Shown: positions 16,553 through 24,554 of the stretch, piece after piece
Numbering within the stretch: position 1 is the stretch's first letter
How the letters are laid out: each line of letters opens with the position of its first letter
From: Anaerolinea sp.
GTDB lineage: Bacteria; Chloroflexota; Limnocylindria; Limnocylindrales; CSP1-4
Length of the DNA: 34,551 nucleotides
NCBI GenBank assembly: GCA_013822395.1
Contig: PNKK01000024.1
Location: 1-34,551 of the forward strand
Direction of reading: 5' to 3'
Notes under the pieces: model-generated
The model's database searches: none
What the model saw: only the letters and a program-made list of their open reading frames with translations
Told to the model about the DNA's origin: nothing
Program-made: the position numbers and the translations under genes

Positions 16553-18129
16553 GCACGCTCGTCCTGGCCTGCGCGGACAGGCTTCCGGGCGTCACGCCCG
16601 AGGAGTGGCTCTGGCTCGAAGCCGCGGAGGTCCGCGTGGTCCGTGGTCTCTGCAACGACCCGGAGCTCATCGCGCGTCATGCCGACGGCGTGTCCAGCCT
16701 GGTCCTCGCCATGTGCTCGGCCGACTTCGTGTCCGGCCCCGTCCAGGCCGCCGCCCGGCGGGCCGGACTCGACCCGCTCGGCCTCGAGATCGTCGACGTA
16801 CGTGCCGCCAACGGGGATATCGAGCGCCTCATCCTTCTTCTTGAAGCGGCCGTCGCGCGGGCGCAGTGCTTCGCCGGGAGTGCGCCGGAGAACGCGCGGA
16901 TGATCTTCCCCAAGGCCGTTACCCGGCGAGCCCTTCTCAAGCTGAGGATCGCCGAGTATGTCGCGGTCCCCTCGATCGAGCCGTCGAGGTGCGTCGCCGA
17001 TCGCGGCTGCCGGGCGTGTGTCGAGGCGTGCCCGCGCGGAGCGATCGTGCTCTCGGACGGAGCGATCTCCATCGACCCGGCACCGTGCGACGCGTGCGGC
17101 CTGTGCACGACCGCGTGTCCGGTCCAGGCGATCGTGGATCCCACGGTCACGCCGGCACAGCTGGATGCTCAGGTGAGGACGCTTCTCGACCCGTCGAGCG
17201 GCCCATCAGGCCCGCGCGGGATCCTCTTCTCCTGCCGGCGATCTCGTCGCGTGGAGACGGCGCCCGGATGGTACCCGGTCGTCGTGCCGTGCACGGGCAT
17301 GGCGCCCGCGAGCTGGCTCCTCGCGCCGCTGCTGCTCGGTGCGGCGGCCGTCGCCGTCCGGCTCTGTGGCGACGGCGAATGCCCGCTCGGGCGGGACGAG
17401 GCCGCCCTGGAACGGGTCGCCTTCTGTCGCCGCCTGCTGGGCTCGATGGGCTGGTCGCAGGATCGCGTCGCTGCCGCCCCTGGAGACGTGCTCCTCGCAC
17501 CGGTCCCTGGGTCTGACCACGCGGATCACAACATCTTCGCGCCCGGCGCTGCGGGTCACGTCCTGCACGCGCTCGCGGAACAAGGCAGCGACGGGAGCGC
17601 CTTCGTGTTCGAGCATCCGGGTTCTCCGGTCGGGATCGTCGAGATCCGGGCGGACGCCTGCACGGCGTGCGGGATGTGCGCGCGGACCTGCCCGACGGAA
17701 GCGCTCGTGGTTGCCCCTCGCGACGGCGCCGTGGAGATCACCTTCGACGGCGTCCGCTGCACCGCCTGCGGCCAGTGCGTCGCGAGCTGCCCGGAGGTGG
17801 CCCACGGTGCGATCGCGCTGCGCCGCGTCGCGAGCAGGGATGCCCTGGCGCAAGGTGCCACGCGCCTCGCCGGGTCGGATGTCGCTTCCTGCGTGCGCTG
17901 CGGGCGGCCGGTGGCTCCGCACGCGATGCTCCAACGCGTGGCCGGCCTCCTGGGTCCCAAGGAACGGCGGGTGATGCAGATCCTGGAGCGCTACTGTCTC
18001 GACTGCCGAGCGATCGGCAGCCCGGGCGCCGATGAGCGTGAGAGTCCGACCTACCGCAGCGGCGGAGAGGCCGCCACCATGCACAGACGCGACCAACTGG
18101 CCAGGGTTGGCCGCATTCACCTGGAATGA
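16549..18129 (+). CDS. multi-cluster Fe-S protein with an MvhD/FlpD-like segment
   Basis: A 526-residue cytosolic-looking protein without signal or membrane helix. It begins with an alpha/beta domain (about 1-100) with scattered Cys. A two-cluster ferredoxin domain follows (Cys148/154/157/161 and 180/183/186/190). Residues about 220-310 carry Cys229, Cys248, Cys273 and Cys278 and end in RRLLGSMGWSQDRV, recalling the delta subunit of methyl-viologen hydrogenase (MvhD/FlpD). A second two-cluster domain has Cys371/374/377/381 and 404/407/410/414. Last comes a possible zinc site CVRC (448/451) with CLDC (483/486). It resembles pieces of heterodisulfide-reductase-type electron wiring. GTG 16549 overlaps the chaperone stop. 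Its place in this operon suggests electron supply or cofactor-related redox work; the exact role is unknown. Confidence 0.75.
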   Translation: MSTLVLACADRLPGVTPEEWLWLEAAEVRVVRGLCNDPELIARHADGVSSLVLAMCSADFVSGPVQAAARRAGLDPLGLEIVDVRAANGDIERLILLLEAAVARAQCFAGSAPENARMIFPKAVTRRALLKLRIAEYVAVPSIEPSRCVADRGCRACVEACPRGAIVLSDGAISIDPAPCDACGLCTTACPVQAIVDPTVTPAQLDAQVRTLLDPSSGPSGPRGILFSCRRSRRVETAPGWYPVVVPCTGMAPASWLLAPLLLGAAAVAVRLCGDGECPLGRDEAALERVAFCRRLLGSMGWSQDRVAAAPGDVLLAPVPGSDHADHNIFAPGAAGHVLHALAEQGSDGSAFVFEHPGSPVGIVEIRADACTACGMCARTCPTEALVVAPRDGAVEITFDGVRCTACGQCVASCPEVAHGAIALRRVASRDALAQGATRLAGSDVASCVRCGRPVAPHAMLQRVAGLLGPKERRVMQILERYCLDCRAIGSPGADERESPTYRSGGEAATMHRRDQLARVGRIHLE

Positions 18130-18141
18130 TGGGAGACGCCA

Positions 18142-18414
18142 ATGACGCCTGACGACGATCGCACAGTAAGCCTCGATGCCTGGCTCGAACGGTTGCGCTG
18201 GCAGCTCCCGGCCGGCACCTCTCTCACCATCTCCGGCGCGGAGTCCGCGGCCCTCCTCGATCTCGCTCGGGTGGCGGCCCACACCAGCGAGCGGATCGCC
18301 GCGCCGCTGTCGACATTCCTCGCCGGTGTCGCGTTCGGCGGCCTGCCAGAGGGCGTCCGGGCAACGCGAATCGCCGAGCTGGTCCGCTCGCTCGAGGCGG
18401 GACGCGTGGGCTGA
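18142..18414 (+). CDS. DUF6457-like small protein
   Basis: A 90-residue protein starting 12 nt after the Fe-S gene behind a GGGAG. The pattern LDAWLERLRWQL, ALLDLARVAAHTSERIAAPL and TFLAGVAFG matches my memory of the DUF6457 family. That family is often found beside or fused to molybdopterin-guanine-dinucleotide genes (mobA, fdhD). This fits a cofactor-maturation role for the operon. The family call is from pattern memory and is moderate. Confidence 0.65.
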   Translation: MTPDDDRTVSLDAWLERLRWQLPAGTSLTISGAESAALLDLARVAAHTSERIAAPLSTFLAGVAFGGLPEGVRATRIAELVRSLEAGRVG

Positions 18415-18598
18415 CCGAGGGACGGCCCAGCGGCCCGACCGGAGGTTCGCGTCTCGCACCGGTTCCCTATCCGTCCCTGCGTCCCCGGCAAGCGCCACGA
18501 GCGGGGATCGACGATAGGCTCGTCCTCGGTGCGGCAGCTCGGGCCGCGGACGCGCTGCGCCGACAACCCAAAAGGGCCGCCCCGCGCGAGGTGCCGGG

Positions 18599-18604
18599 TA
18601 TACT
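18599..18604 (+). promoter_or_regulatory. -10 box TATACT before mreB
   Basis: TATACT, close to the sigma-70 consensus, would start transcription near 18611. The in-frame GTG at 18591 lies upstream of this box and so cannot be the start on this transcript, which favours TTG 18666. Confidence 0.5.
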
Positions 18605-18665
18605 GCTCCGGCTCGTCCGGGCGCCGACCCCACCAGCCCCGAGCCAACCGTTCGCAGAGGATCCT

Positions 18666-19727
18666 TTGCCCGGCCTGCTCGATCGCTTCCTCGGCCTCTT
18701 CTCGCGCGACATCGGGATCGACCTCGGCACCGCGAACACCCTCGTCCACGTGCGGGATCGGGGAATCGTGATCAGCGAACCGTCCGTCGTCGCGATCGAG
18801 GCGCGGACGAAGCGGGTCCTCGCCATCGGCGCCGAGGCCAAGCGGATGGTCGGTCGCACCCCGGCCAACATCATCGCGATCCGGCCGCTCCGCGACGGGG
18901 TCATCAGTGACTTCGACGTGACCGAGCAGATGATCAAGTACTTCGTCGACCGGGTCCACGACCGGATCGGGCTGATCGCCCGGCCGCGGATGCTGATCGG
19001 GATCCCCTCGGGCGTCACCGAGGTGGAGAAGCGCGCGGTGAAGGACGCCGCGCTGAACGCCGGCGCGCGCTGGGCACGCCTCATCGAGGAGCCGATGGCG
19101 GCGGCGATCGGCGCCGGCCTTCCGGTGAGCGAGCCGTCAGGCAGCCTGATCGTCGACATCGGCGGCGGCACGACCGAGGTCGCGGTCATCAGCCTCGGCG
19201 GCATCGTCGTCAGCCGGAGCATCCGGATCGGCGGTGACGAGATGGACCAGGACATCGTCAACTTCGCCCGTCGCGAGTACAACCTGTTCCTCGGCGAGCG
19301 GACGGCGGAGGACATCAAGATCGCGATCGGCTCCGCCTATCCGGGCGAATGGGACCAGCAGCGGGTCAACCTCCGTGGTCGGGACCTCCTCACCGGCCTA
19401 CCCCGGAGCGTGGAGGTCGGCGCCGACCAGATCCGCGAGGCCATCGAGCCGTCCGTCCAGCAGATCGTTGACACCATCCGCGACACGATCGAGGAGACGC
19501 CGCCGGAGCTCGTCGCCGACATCATGGACCAGGGGATCGTCCTCGCCGGCGGCGGCGCCCTTCTCGCCGGCCTGGACCGCCGAGTCGCCGAGGCGACTCA
19601 GATGCCGGTCCACGTGGCCGACGACCCGCTGACCTGCGTCGCTCGCGGCACGGGCATGGTGCTCCAGGAGATGGACCGCATGGAGCGCGTCCTCGTCACC
19701 GAGACCTATTCCAGACCGCCCCGCTGA
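18666..19727 (+). CDS. mreB: MreB rod-shape actin homologue
   Basis: A 353-residue cytoskeletal ATPase of the MreB/Mbl family that organises lateral wall synthesis under the membrane. Actin-fold motifs are present: phosphate-1 GIDLGTANTLV (residues 17-27), phosphate-2 DIGGGTTEVAV, the LIEEPMAAAIGAG connector and the adenosine motif GIVLAGGGALLAGL. TTG 18666 is the best start: AGAGGA sits about 5 nt upstream, it lies downstream of the TATACT box, and it yields the usual short N-terminus ahead of LFSRDIGIDLGT. mreC follows, but only after an unusually long gap. Confidence 0.92.
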   Translation: MPGLLDRFLGLFSRDIGIDLGTANTLVHVRDRGIVISEPSVVAIEARTKRVLAIGAEAKRMVGRTPANIIAIRPLRDGVISDFDVTEQMIKYFVDRVHDRIGLIARPRMLIGIPSGVTEVEKRAVKDAALNAGARWARLIEEPMAAAIGAGLPVSEPSGSLIVDIGGGTTEVAVISLGGIVVSRSIRIGGDEMDQDIVNFARREYNLFLGERTAEDIKIAIGSAYPGEWDQQRVNLRGRDLLTGLPRSVEVGADQIREAIEPSVQQIVDTIRDTIEETPPELVADIMDQGIVLAGGGALLAGLDRRVAEATQMPVHVADDPLTCVARGTGMVLQEMDRMERVLVTETYSRPPR

Positions 19728-19742
19728 GGCCCCGACCGATGG

Positions 19743-19808
19743 CCACGGCGGACCGGCCGCGGCACCGACCACGGCGGACCGGCCGCGGCACCGACCACGG
19801 CGGACCGA
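19743..19808 (+). repeat. 26-bp tandem repeat, about 2.5 copies
   Basis: A 26-bp unit beginning CCACGGCGGACCGGCCGCGG repeats perfectly at 19743-19768 and 19769-19794, with a partial third unit to 19808. It begins 15 nt after the mreB stop. Confidence 0.85.
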
Positions 19809-19965
19809 ACGAAATGCCCGTGCCCGCAACCAGCCCCACGCCATGCCCCCAGCCGAGCCGACGTCCCGGCCCATGCCTTCCCCGGGACGTTGACGGATGC
19901 TGGTCTCGGGGCCCCGGACACGCCGTCCCGCGACCTGGCCGAGATGCCTGGCGATCGACCCCCCC

Positions 19966-20286
19966 GGGGGGGGCGTTGGCCGGGATGCTGGCCCTGGTTT
20001 CCTGGCCAATGCCCCTCCCCGGGGCACTATCCAGATGCCCGAGGCCGAATCGGGCCAGCCGGCGGCCGAACGGGTCGCCGCCGACCGTCTCGACCCCGCT
20101 CGCCGAGCGTGGCGAGGGCCAACCGAGGCGCTCCGGCGGCCCCGAGCGGCCGGCGATCCCCGGCTCCATCCGTCTTGTGCTCCCCGGGGGAGCATTGGCC
20201 AGGAAAGATTGGGTGGCGAGGCGGCGGGCGTGGAGCGCTGGCTGGAGGTCAGCTCCTGCTCGGAGCATTGGCCAGGAAAGATTGGG
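19966..20286 (+). repeat. dispersed repeat family in the mreB-mreC gap (four copies)
   Basis: Two direct copies share 25 identical bases starting GGAGCATTGGCCAGGAAAGA (20189-20213 and 20262-20286), followed by TGGCGAGGCGGC in both. A third copy is inverted (19998-20024, TTTCCTGGCCAATGC then CCCTCCCCGGGG). A degenerate fourth is at 19966-19987 (GGCGTTGGCCGGGATG). Copy 20189 is headed by a perfect hairpin, TGCTCCCC-G-GGGGAGCA (20178-20194). The rest of the 715-nt gap shows no convincing gene on either strand. The layout resembles REP/BIME-type repeats. Confidence 0.75.
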
Positions 20287-20442
20287 ATGGCGAGGCGGCC
20301 TGGCGGCGAGGCGGGCCGGCGAGGCCGGCAGGCGGTGCGCGGTGCGCGGCCGAGCGGCAGCCAGTCACCGACCACGGGATGCGTACCATGAATTGCCGCA
20401 GCCGGACCTCGTCATCATGAGTGACCGAATGAGTGACCGATC

Positions 20443-21414
20443 TTGAGCGCCGTCTTCTCCAGCCGGACCGCCCGCCGCCGTGCCATCACGTACGTGGCGC
20501 TCCTCGCAGCCGCGCTCATCCTCATGGCGGTCTCCGCCAACCCGTTCGTCGTCGACCTCCAGCGGGGGATCGGCTTCGCCTTCCGCCCGATCCAGGGCGC
20601 GATCGACGGGCTGGGCCGGGATCTCAACTCGATCGCTGCTGCGATCGGCGAGATCGACCGACTCCGCCTGGAGAACGAGGCGCTCCGGGTCGAGAACGAG
20701 CGGATCCGGACGGAGAGCCGCCAGGCCGAGGAGCTGCGGCGCGAGAACGAGCTCCTGACCGGGCTCCTCCAGCTCCGGAACGGATTCGAGTATGAGACCG
20801 TCGCGGCATCCGTGATCGCGCGGGAGTCCTCCGAGGTTCAGCGGCGGATCGTCCTGGATCGCGGGACGTCCGACGGCATCGAGATCGGTGACGTCGTGAT
20901 CGCCGCCGGCGGCGCGCTCGTCGGGCGGATCGTGGAGGCCGGTTCGACCTCCGCCACGGTCCAGCTGATCAGCGACTCCGCGTCGACGGTGATCGGGCAG
21001 CTCCTCGGGAGCGCCGCAACGGGCGAGGTCATCGGGCAGCTCCCGGGCAGCCTGCTCATGGAGAACATCGACTCGGCCGTCAGCGTCGGCCTCGGCGAGG
21101 AGGTCGTGACGGCGGGGATCGAGCTCGCCGGTGGGATCCGCTCGCCGTATCCGAAGGGCCTCGTGATCGGTCAGGTCATCGACGTCCGGAGGGACGCGAA
21201 CGAGATCGTCCAGACCGCGTTCCTGGAGCCGGCGGCCGCGCTCGACCGGCTCGAGTACGTCCTCGTCATCCTCGACTACCAGGGTGGCCTCCCGTCTCCG
21301 GACCAGCAGCCCACGAACTGCCAGCCGAGCGAGGGCGGGACGCTCCCGGATTCGGAGCAGCCGTGCATCGATGCCACTCCGGGGCCGGAATCGGGATCTT
21401 CGGCCACGCCCTGA
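20443..21414 (+). CDS. mreC: MreC rod-shape protein
   Basis: A 323-residue bitopic membrane protein. It has a cytosolic N-terminus, one membrane helix (about 13-32), a coiled coil (about 60-112, LRLENEALRVENERIR) and the periplasmic beta domain typical of MreC (VIARESSEVQRRIVLDRGTS, GLVIGQVIDV). The tail is Pro/Ser/Gly-rich. TTG 20443 is the start given by the frame. It overlaps the stop of a nine-codon ORF (ATG 20417, MSDRMSDRS) as TTGA and has no good Shine-Dalgarno, so coupling is possible. MreC scaffolds the elongasome with MreB. No mreD follows. Confidence 0.88.
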   Translation: MSAVFSSRTARRRAITYVALLAAALILMAVSANPFVVDLQRGIGFAFRPIQGAIDGLGRDLNSIAAAIGEIDRLRLENEALRVENERIRTESRQAEELRRENELLTGLLQLRNGFEYETVAASVIARESSEVQRRIVLDRGTSDGIEIGDVVIAAGGALVGRIVEAGSTSATVQLISDSASTVIGQLLGSAATGEVIGQLPGSLLMENIDSAVSVGLGEEVVTAGIELAGGIRSPYPKGLVIGQVIDVRRDANEIVQTAFLEPAAALDRLEYVLVILDYQGGLPSPDQQPTNCQPSEGGTLPDSEQPCIDATPGPESGSSATP

Positions 21415-21567
21415 CGCGCTGTGCTGGCGCGCATGCCTCCTGGCCTGATCGGTGACGCAGCGATCGCGCCCGTGGCCCCATCCGTCCGTCGGGCAGGGGC
21501 ACCGGACGTGGCCGTACCGCACCGCCCTTCATCCATCACCACTGCTCCGATCCACCCGACGTCTCCC

Positions 21568-21632
21568 GACCATGGGGCCATGGTCGCTGGTACCCCCGCG
21601 GCATTGAGATTGAGCCTCGCGCCATCGAGGCT
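21568..21632 (+). other. hairpins between mreC and the CWB2 gene
   Basis: GACCATGG-gg-CCATGGTC (21568-21585) is a perfect inverted repeat. A second stem, AGCCTCG-cgccat-CGAGGCT, ends at about 21632, and a weaker CTTGGG/CCCAAG pair follows it. They lie 60-125 nt before the TTG start of the next gene. They could form a structured leader or end the mreC transcript. No T-run and no known riboswitch class was recognised. Confidence 0.35.
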
Positions 21633-21693
21633 TGGGATACCAGGTCAACCCCAAGGCGGCCCGTCATGCTCGGGCCCGGACGGAGGCCCTCAC

Positions 21694-23523
21694 TTGCAGC
21701 ACGTGGCCCGCGCCCTCGTCCTCGCGCTCGTCGCCGGTCTCCTCGCGGTCGCGCCCGTCGCGGCGCTAGCGACGCCGTCCGGCTCGAGTGTGCCGACTCC
21801 CACCCTGGATGCCGCCGATTACCCGGCGGCGCTCTCGAGCGCGAAGGTCGTGATCATCGTGGGGCCGGTGCAGGCCAAGACCGCGAACTACCGGGCCATG
21901 GCGGACGAGGCGTACGCCGAGGCGATCAAGTACTCCTCGAACGTCGTGCGGGTCTACAGCCCGAATGCCACGTGGGCGGCGGTGAAGGCCGAGCTGCAGG
22001 GCGCGAACGTGGTCCTGTACCTGGGTCACGGAAATGGCTGGCCGAGTCCGTACCCGTACGACCCGAATTTCACGACGAGGAACGGCTTCGGCCTCAACGC
22101 GACCGCGACCAGCGGCGACTCCATCACGAAGTACTACGGCGAGCCGTACATCAGGAACGAGATCCGCCTGGCCCCGAATGCGGTCGTCCTCCTCAATCAC
22201 CTGTGCTACGCCGCGGGCAGCTCCGAGCCCGGCTTTCCCGCACCCACGCTCAGCGTCGCAATGCAGCGCGTGGACAACTTCGCGTCGGCCTTCCTGGCAG
22301 CCGGGGCGCGGGCGGTCATCGCCGAGGGGACCGGCATGGTGAACGGGATGATCCGCGACCTGTTCACCACCAACCAGACGATCGTCGACCTCTGGCGGAC
22401 CCAGTACGACTACAACGGCAACGAGCTCTCGTTCCCGTCCACCCGGAGTCCCGGCTACACGGCCTACATGGACCCGGACGGCACGCCGAACGGGTACTAC
22501 CGCTCGGTGGTCGGCAGCCCTGACCTCCGGACGGTCGATGTCACGGGAGCCCCGTTCAGTTCGGTGCCCCAGGCGATCACGCCGCCGCCGCCCGTCGGGC
22601 CGGTCGACCCCGGGACGGTCAGCCGCCTCGCCGGCGCAAACCGGTACGAGACCGCGGCGGCGATCGCGGCGGGTTACGCACCCGGCGTGCCGGTGGCGTA
22701 CATCGCGACCGGTCTCAACTACCCGGATGCGCTGACCGGCGCCGCGGCCGCCGGCGTGACCGGCGGTCCGGTCCTGCTCGTGACCCGCGACGCGATCCCG
22801 GCCGCCACGGCGGCAGAGCTGGCGCGGCTGACCCCGGGCCGGATCGTCATCCTCGGCGGTGAGGGCGTCGTCAGCGATGCCGTCGTTGCCTCTCTCACCG
22901 TCTTCACCACCGGCGGCGTCACCCGTCTCGCCGGCGAGAACCGGTATGCCACCGCGGCCGCGATCAGCGCGGCGACCTACGCCCCGGGCGTGCCGGTCGC
23001 CTATGTCGCGACCGGCCTCGACTTCCCCGACGCGCTCGCCGGCGCTGCCGTGGCCGGGTCCGAGGGGGCGCCGCTGTTGCTCGTGACGCGCGTCGCCGTC
23101 CCCGCCGCGACGGCCGCCGAGCTGGCCAGGCTCCGGCCGGCCAGGATCGTCCTGTTCGGCACGCCGGATTCGGTCAGCGACGCGGTCCTCGCGACGCTCG
23201 GCGGTGCCACCACGGGAGGGGTCAGCCGCGTTGCCGGGACGGATCGCTACTCCACCGCGGCCGCGATCAGCGCGGCTGCCAACAACCCGGGCGTGGCCGT
23301 CGCCTACGTGGCGACCGGTCTCGACTTTCCCGACGCGCTCGCCGGCGCGGCCCTGGCCGCCCTGACCCGCGGACCGCTCCTCCTCGTCACGCCGGACGGC
23401 CTGCCCGCCGCCGCCGCCGCCGAGCTGGGCAGGCTCCGGCCGGCCCGGATCGTCATCCTCGGCGGGTCGGGCGTCGTCGGCGACGCGGTTCAGGCCCAGC
23501 TCCCGACCTTCATCGGAGGCTGA
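21694..23523 (+). CDS. secreted caspase-like domain protein with three CWB2 repeats
   Basis: A 609-residue exported protein. TTG 21694 has GGAGG (21683-21687) 6 nt upstream and opens directly on a signal peptide (ARALVLALVAGLLAVAPVAALA). Residues about 45-285 form an alpha/beta domain with VVIIVGPV, VVLYLGHGNGW (His112) and VVLLNHLCYAAGSSEPG (Cys171). A His-Gly followed by a strand-end Cys is the dyad pattern of clan CD (caspase/gingipain-like) peptidases, so a protease is possible but unproven. A Pro-rich linker leads to three cell wall binding repeat 2 units (PF04122 type; RLAGANRYETA, RLAGENRYATA and RVAGTDRYSTA begin them) that would anchor it in the envelope. Repeats 2 and 3 are very alike. 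Confidence 0.82.
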   Translation: MQHVARALVLALVAGLLAVAPVAALATPSGSSVPTPTLDAADYPAALSSAKVVIIVGPVQAKTANYRAMADEAYAEAIKYSSNVVRVYSPNATWAAVKAELQGANVVLYLGHGNGWPSPYPYDPNFTTRNGFGLNATATSGDSITKYYGEPYIRNEIRLAPNAVVLLNHLCYAAGSSEPGFPAPTLSVAMQRVDNFASAFLAAGARAVIAEGTGMVNGMIRDLFTTNQTIVDLWRTQYDYNGNELSFPSTRSPGYTAYMDPDGTPNGYYRSVVGSPDLRTVDVTGAPFSSVPQAITPPPPVGPVDPGTVSRLAGANRYETAAAIAAGYAPGVPVAYIATGLNYPDALTGAAAAGVTGGPVLLVTRDAIPAATAAELARLTPGRIVILGGEGVVSDAVVASLTVFTTGGVTRLAGENRYATAAAISAATYAPGVPVAYVATGLDFPDALAGAAVAGSEGAPLLLVTRVAVPAATAAELARLRPARIVLFGTPDSVSDAVLATLGGATTGGVSRVAGTDRYSTAAAISAAANNPGVAVAYVATGLDFPDALAGAALAALTRGPLLLVTPDGLPAAAAAELGRLRPARIVILGGSGVVGDAVQAQLPTFIGG

Positions 23524-23746
23524 GACTGCGGGCGTGCTGGTAGGTCGTGGTCGAAGTTGGCGGATCGCAGTGGACGTCTGCTCGACGCGCGTTCAAGCCG
23601 CGTCGGGATCCACGTCGCACGAGCCGATCTGCGCCAGCGCCACTCATCCCACCTCGACCACCGCTGGACAGACACACCCTGCCAGTCTCACTGGGGCCTG
23701 AACCTGACGGGACGCCGTCGGCGGTCGGATCCGGCCGTCCTCCCGG

Positions 23747-23752
23747 TAGACT
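23747..23752 (+). promoter_or_regulatory. -10 box TAGACT of a leaderless promoter
   Basis: TAGACT, then 7 nt, then ATG 23760: the same box and spacing as at 598-611. This fixes the glycosyltransferase start well downstream of the first in-frame codons. Confidence 0.6.
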
Positions 23753-23759
23753 CCCGAGG

Positions 23760-24554
23760 ATGACGACCGAGGCGAACAACGCGAACGGCGAGACGGGACC
23801 CGCGCCCGGCGTGGAGACGGGGGTCTGGGTGGTCCTGCCGACCTACGACGAAGCCGAGAACCTCCCGGGCATTGTGGCTGCGATCCTCGAGGCACTCCCG
23901 GGCGCCACGCTCCTCGTCGTCGACGACGCGTCCCCTGACGGCACGGGCGCGCTCGCCGACGGGCTCGCGGCAGCCGATCCACGCATTCGGGTGCGGCATC
24001 GAGCCGGCAAGCAGGGCCTGGGCAGGGCGTACCTCGACGGCTTCCGCGTCGCGCTCGAGGGCGGGGCGACGGCGGTCGTCCAGATGGATGCCGACTGGTC
24101 GCATGATCCGGCGGTGCTGCCGGCACTCCTGGGTCCGATCTCCGTCGGTGAGGCGGATCTCGTGATCGGGAGCCGGTACACGCGCGGCGGCAGGGTTGAG
24201 GGCTGGGGTGTCGGGCGCCGGTTCATCTCGCGCGGCGGTTCGCTGTTCGCCCGGATCGTCCTGGGCCTCCGGCCGTACGACCTCACCGGCGGGTTCAAGG
24301 CCTGGCGGGCAGCGACCCTCGGGTCGATCCCGTTCGCGGGCATCCACGCCGGTGGCTACGTCTTCCAGATCGAGATGACCCACCGGGCGTCGCGAACCCG
24401 GGCGCGCGTCGTGGAGATTCCGATCACGTTCCGCGACCGCCGTGTCGGCCACTCAAAGATGTCGCGTCGGATCATCGCCGAGGCACTCCTCGTCGTCCTG
24501 CGGCTCCGGGCCGAGGAGCTGGTCGCACGCTTCCGAGGGCGTTCCGCGGCGTGA
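23760..24554 (+). CDS. polyprenol monophosphomannose synthase-like GT2
   Basis: A 264-residue glycosyltransferase family 2 protein of the dolichol/polyprenol-phosphate mannose synthase type. It transfers mannose from GDP-mannose to a polyprenyl phosphate at the membrane. Motifs are VVLPTYDEAENLP (residues 24-36), VVDDASPDGTG (53-63) and the metal-binding QMDADWSHDP (108-117), then GSRYTRGG and FKAWR. It lacks the C-terminal membrane helices of some relatives, as in short Ppm-type enzymes. A TAGACT box lies 7 nt before ATG 23760. The stop overlaps the next start as GTGA, so the two glycosyltransferases form an operon. Confidence 0.85.
   Translation: MTTEANNANGETGPAPGVETGVWVVLPTYDEAENLPGIVAAILEALPGATLLVVDDASPDGTGALADGLAAADPRIRVRHRAGKQGLGRAYLDGFRVALEGGATAVVQMDADWSHDPAVLPALLGPISVGEADLVIGSRYTRGGRVEGWGVGRRFISRGGSLFARIVLGLRPYDLTGGFKAWRAATLGSIPFAGIHAGGYVFQIEMTHRASRTRARVVEIPITFRDRRVGHSKMSRRIIAEALLVVLRLRAEELVARFRGRSAA

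Noticed and set aside
18529..18771. 80-codon plus-strand frame with a TAGGCT box 8 nt before GTG 18529
   Set aside because: It overlaps mreB out of frame and has biased composition. The box match is likely chance, though it fits the leaderless pattern.
19696..20268. 190-codon minus-strand frame over the mreB-mreC gap
   Set aside because: Its repeated FLANAPPG-type segments come from the DNA repeats themselves, and there is no ribosome site or family match.
21560..21690. Cyclic di-nucleotide riboswitch before the CWB2 gene
   Set aside because: Hairpins are there, but the conserved sequence blocks of the GEMM and ydaO classes are not.
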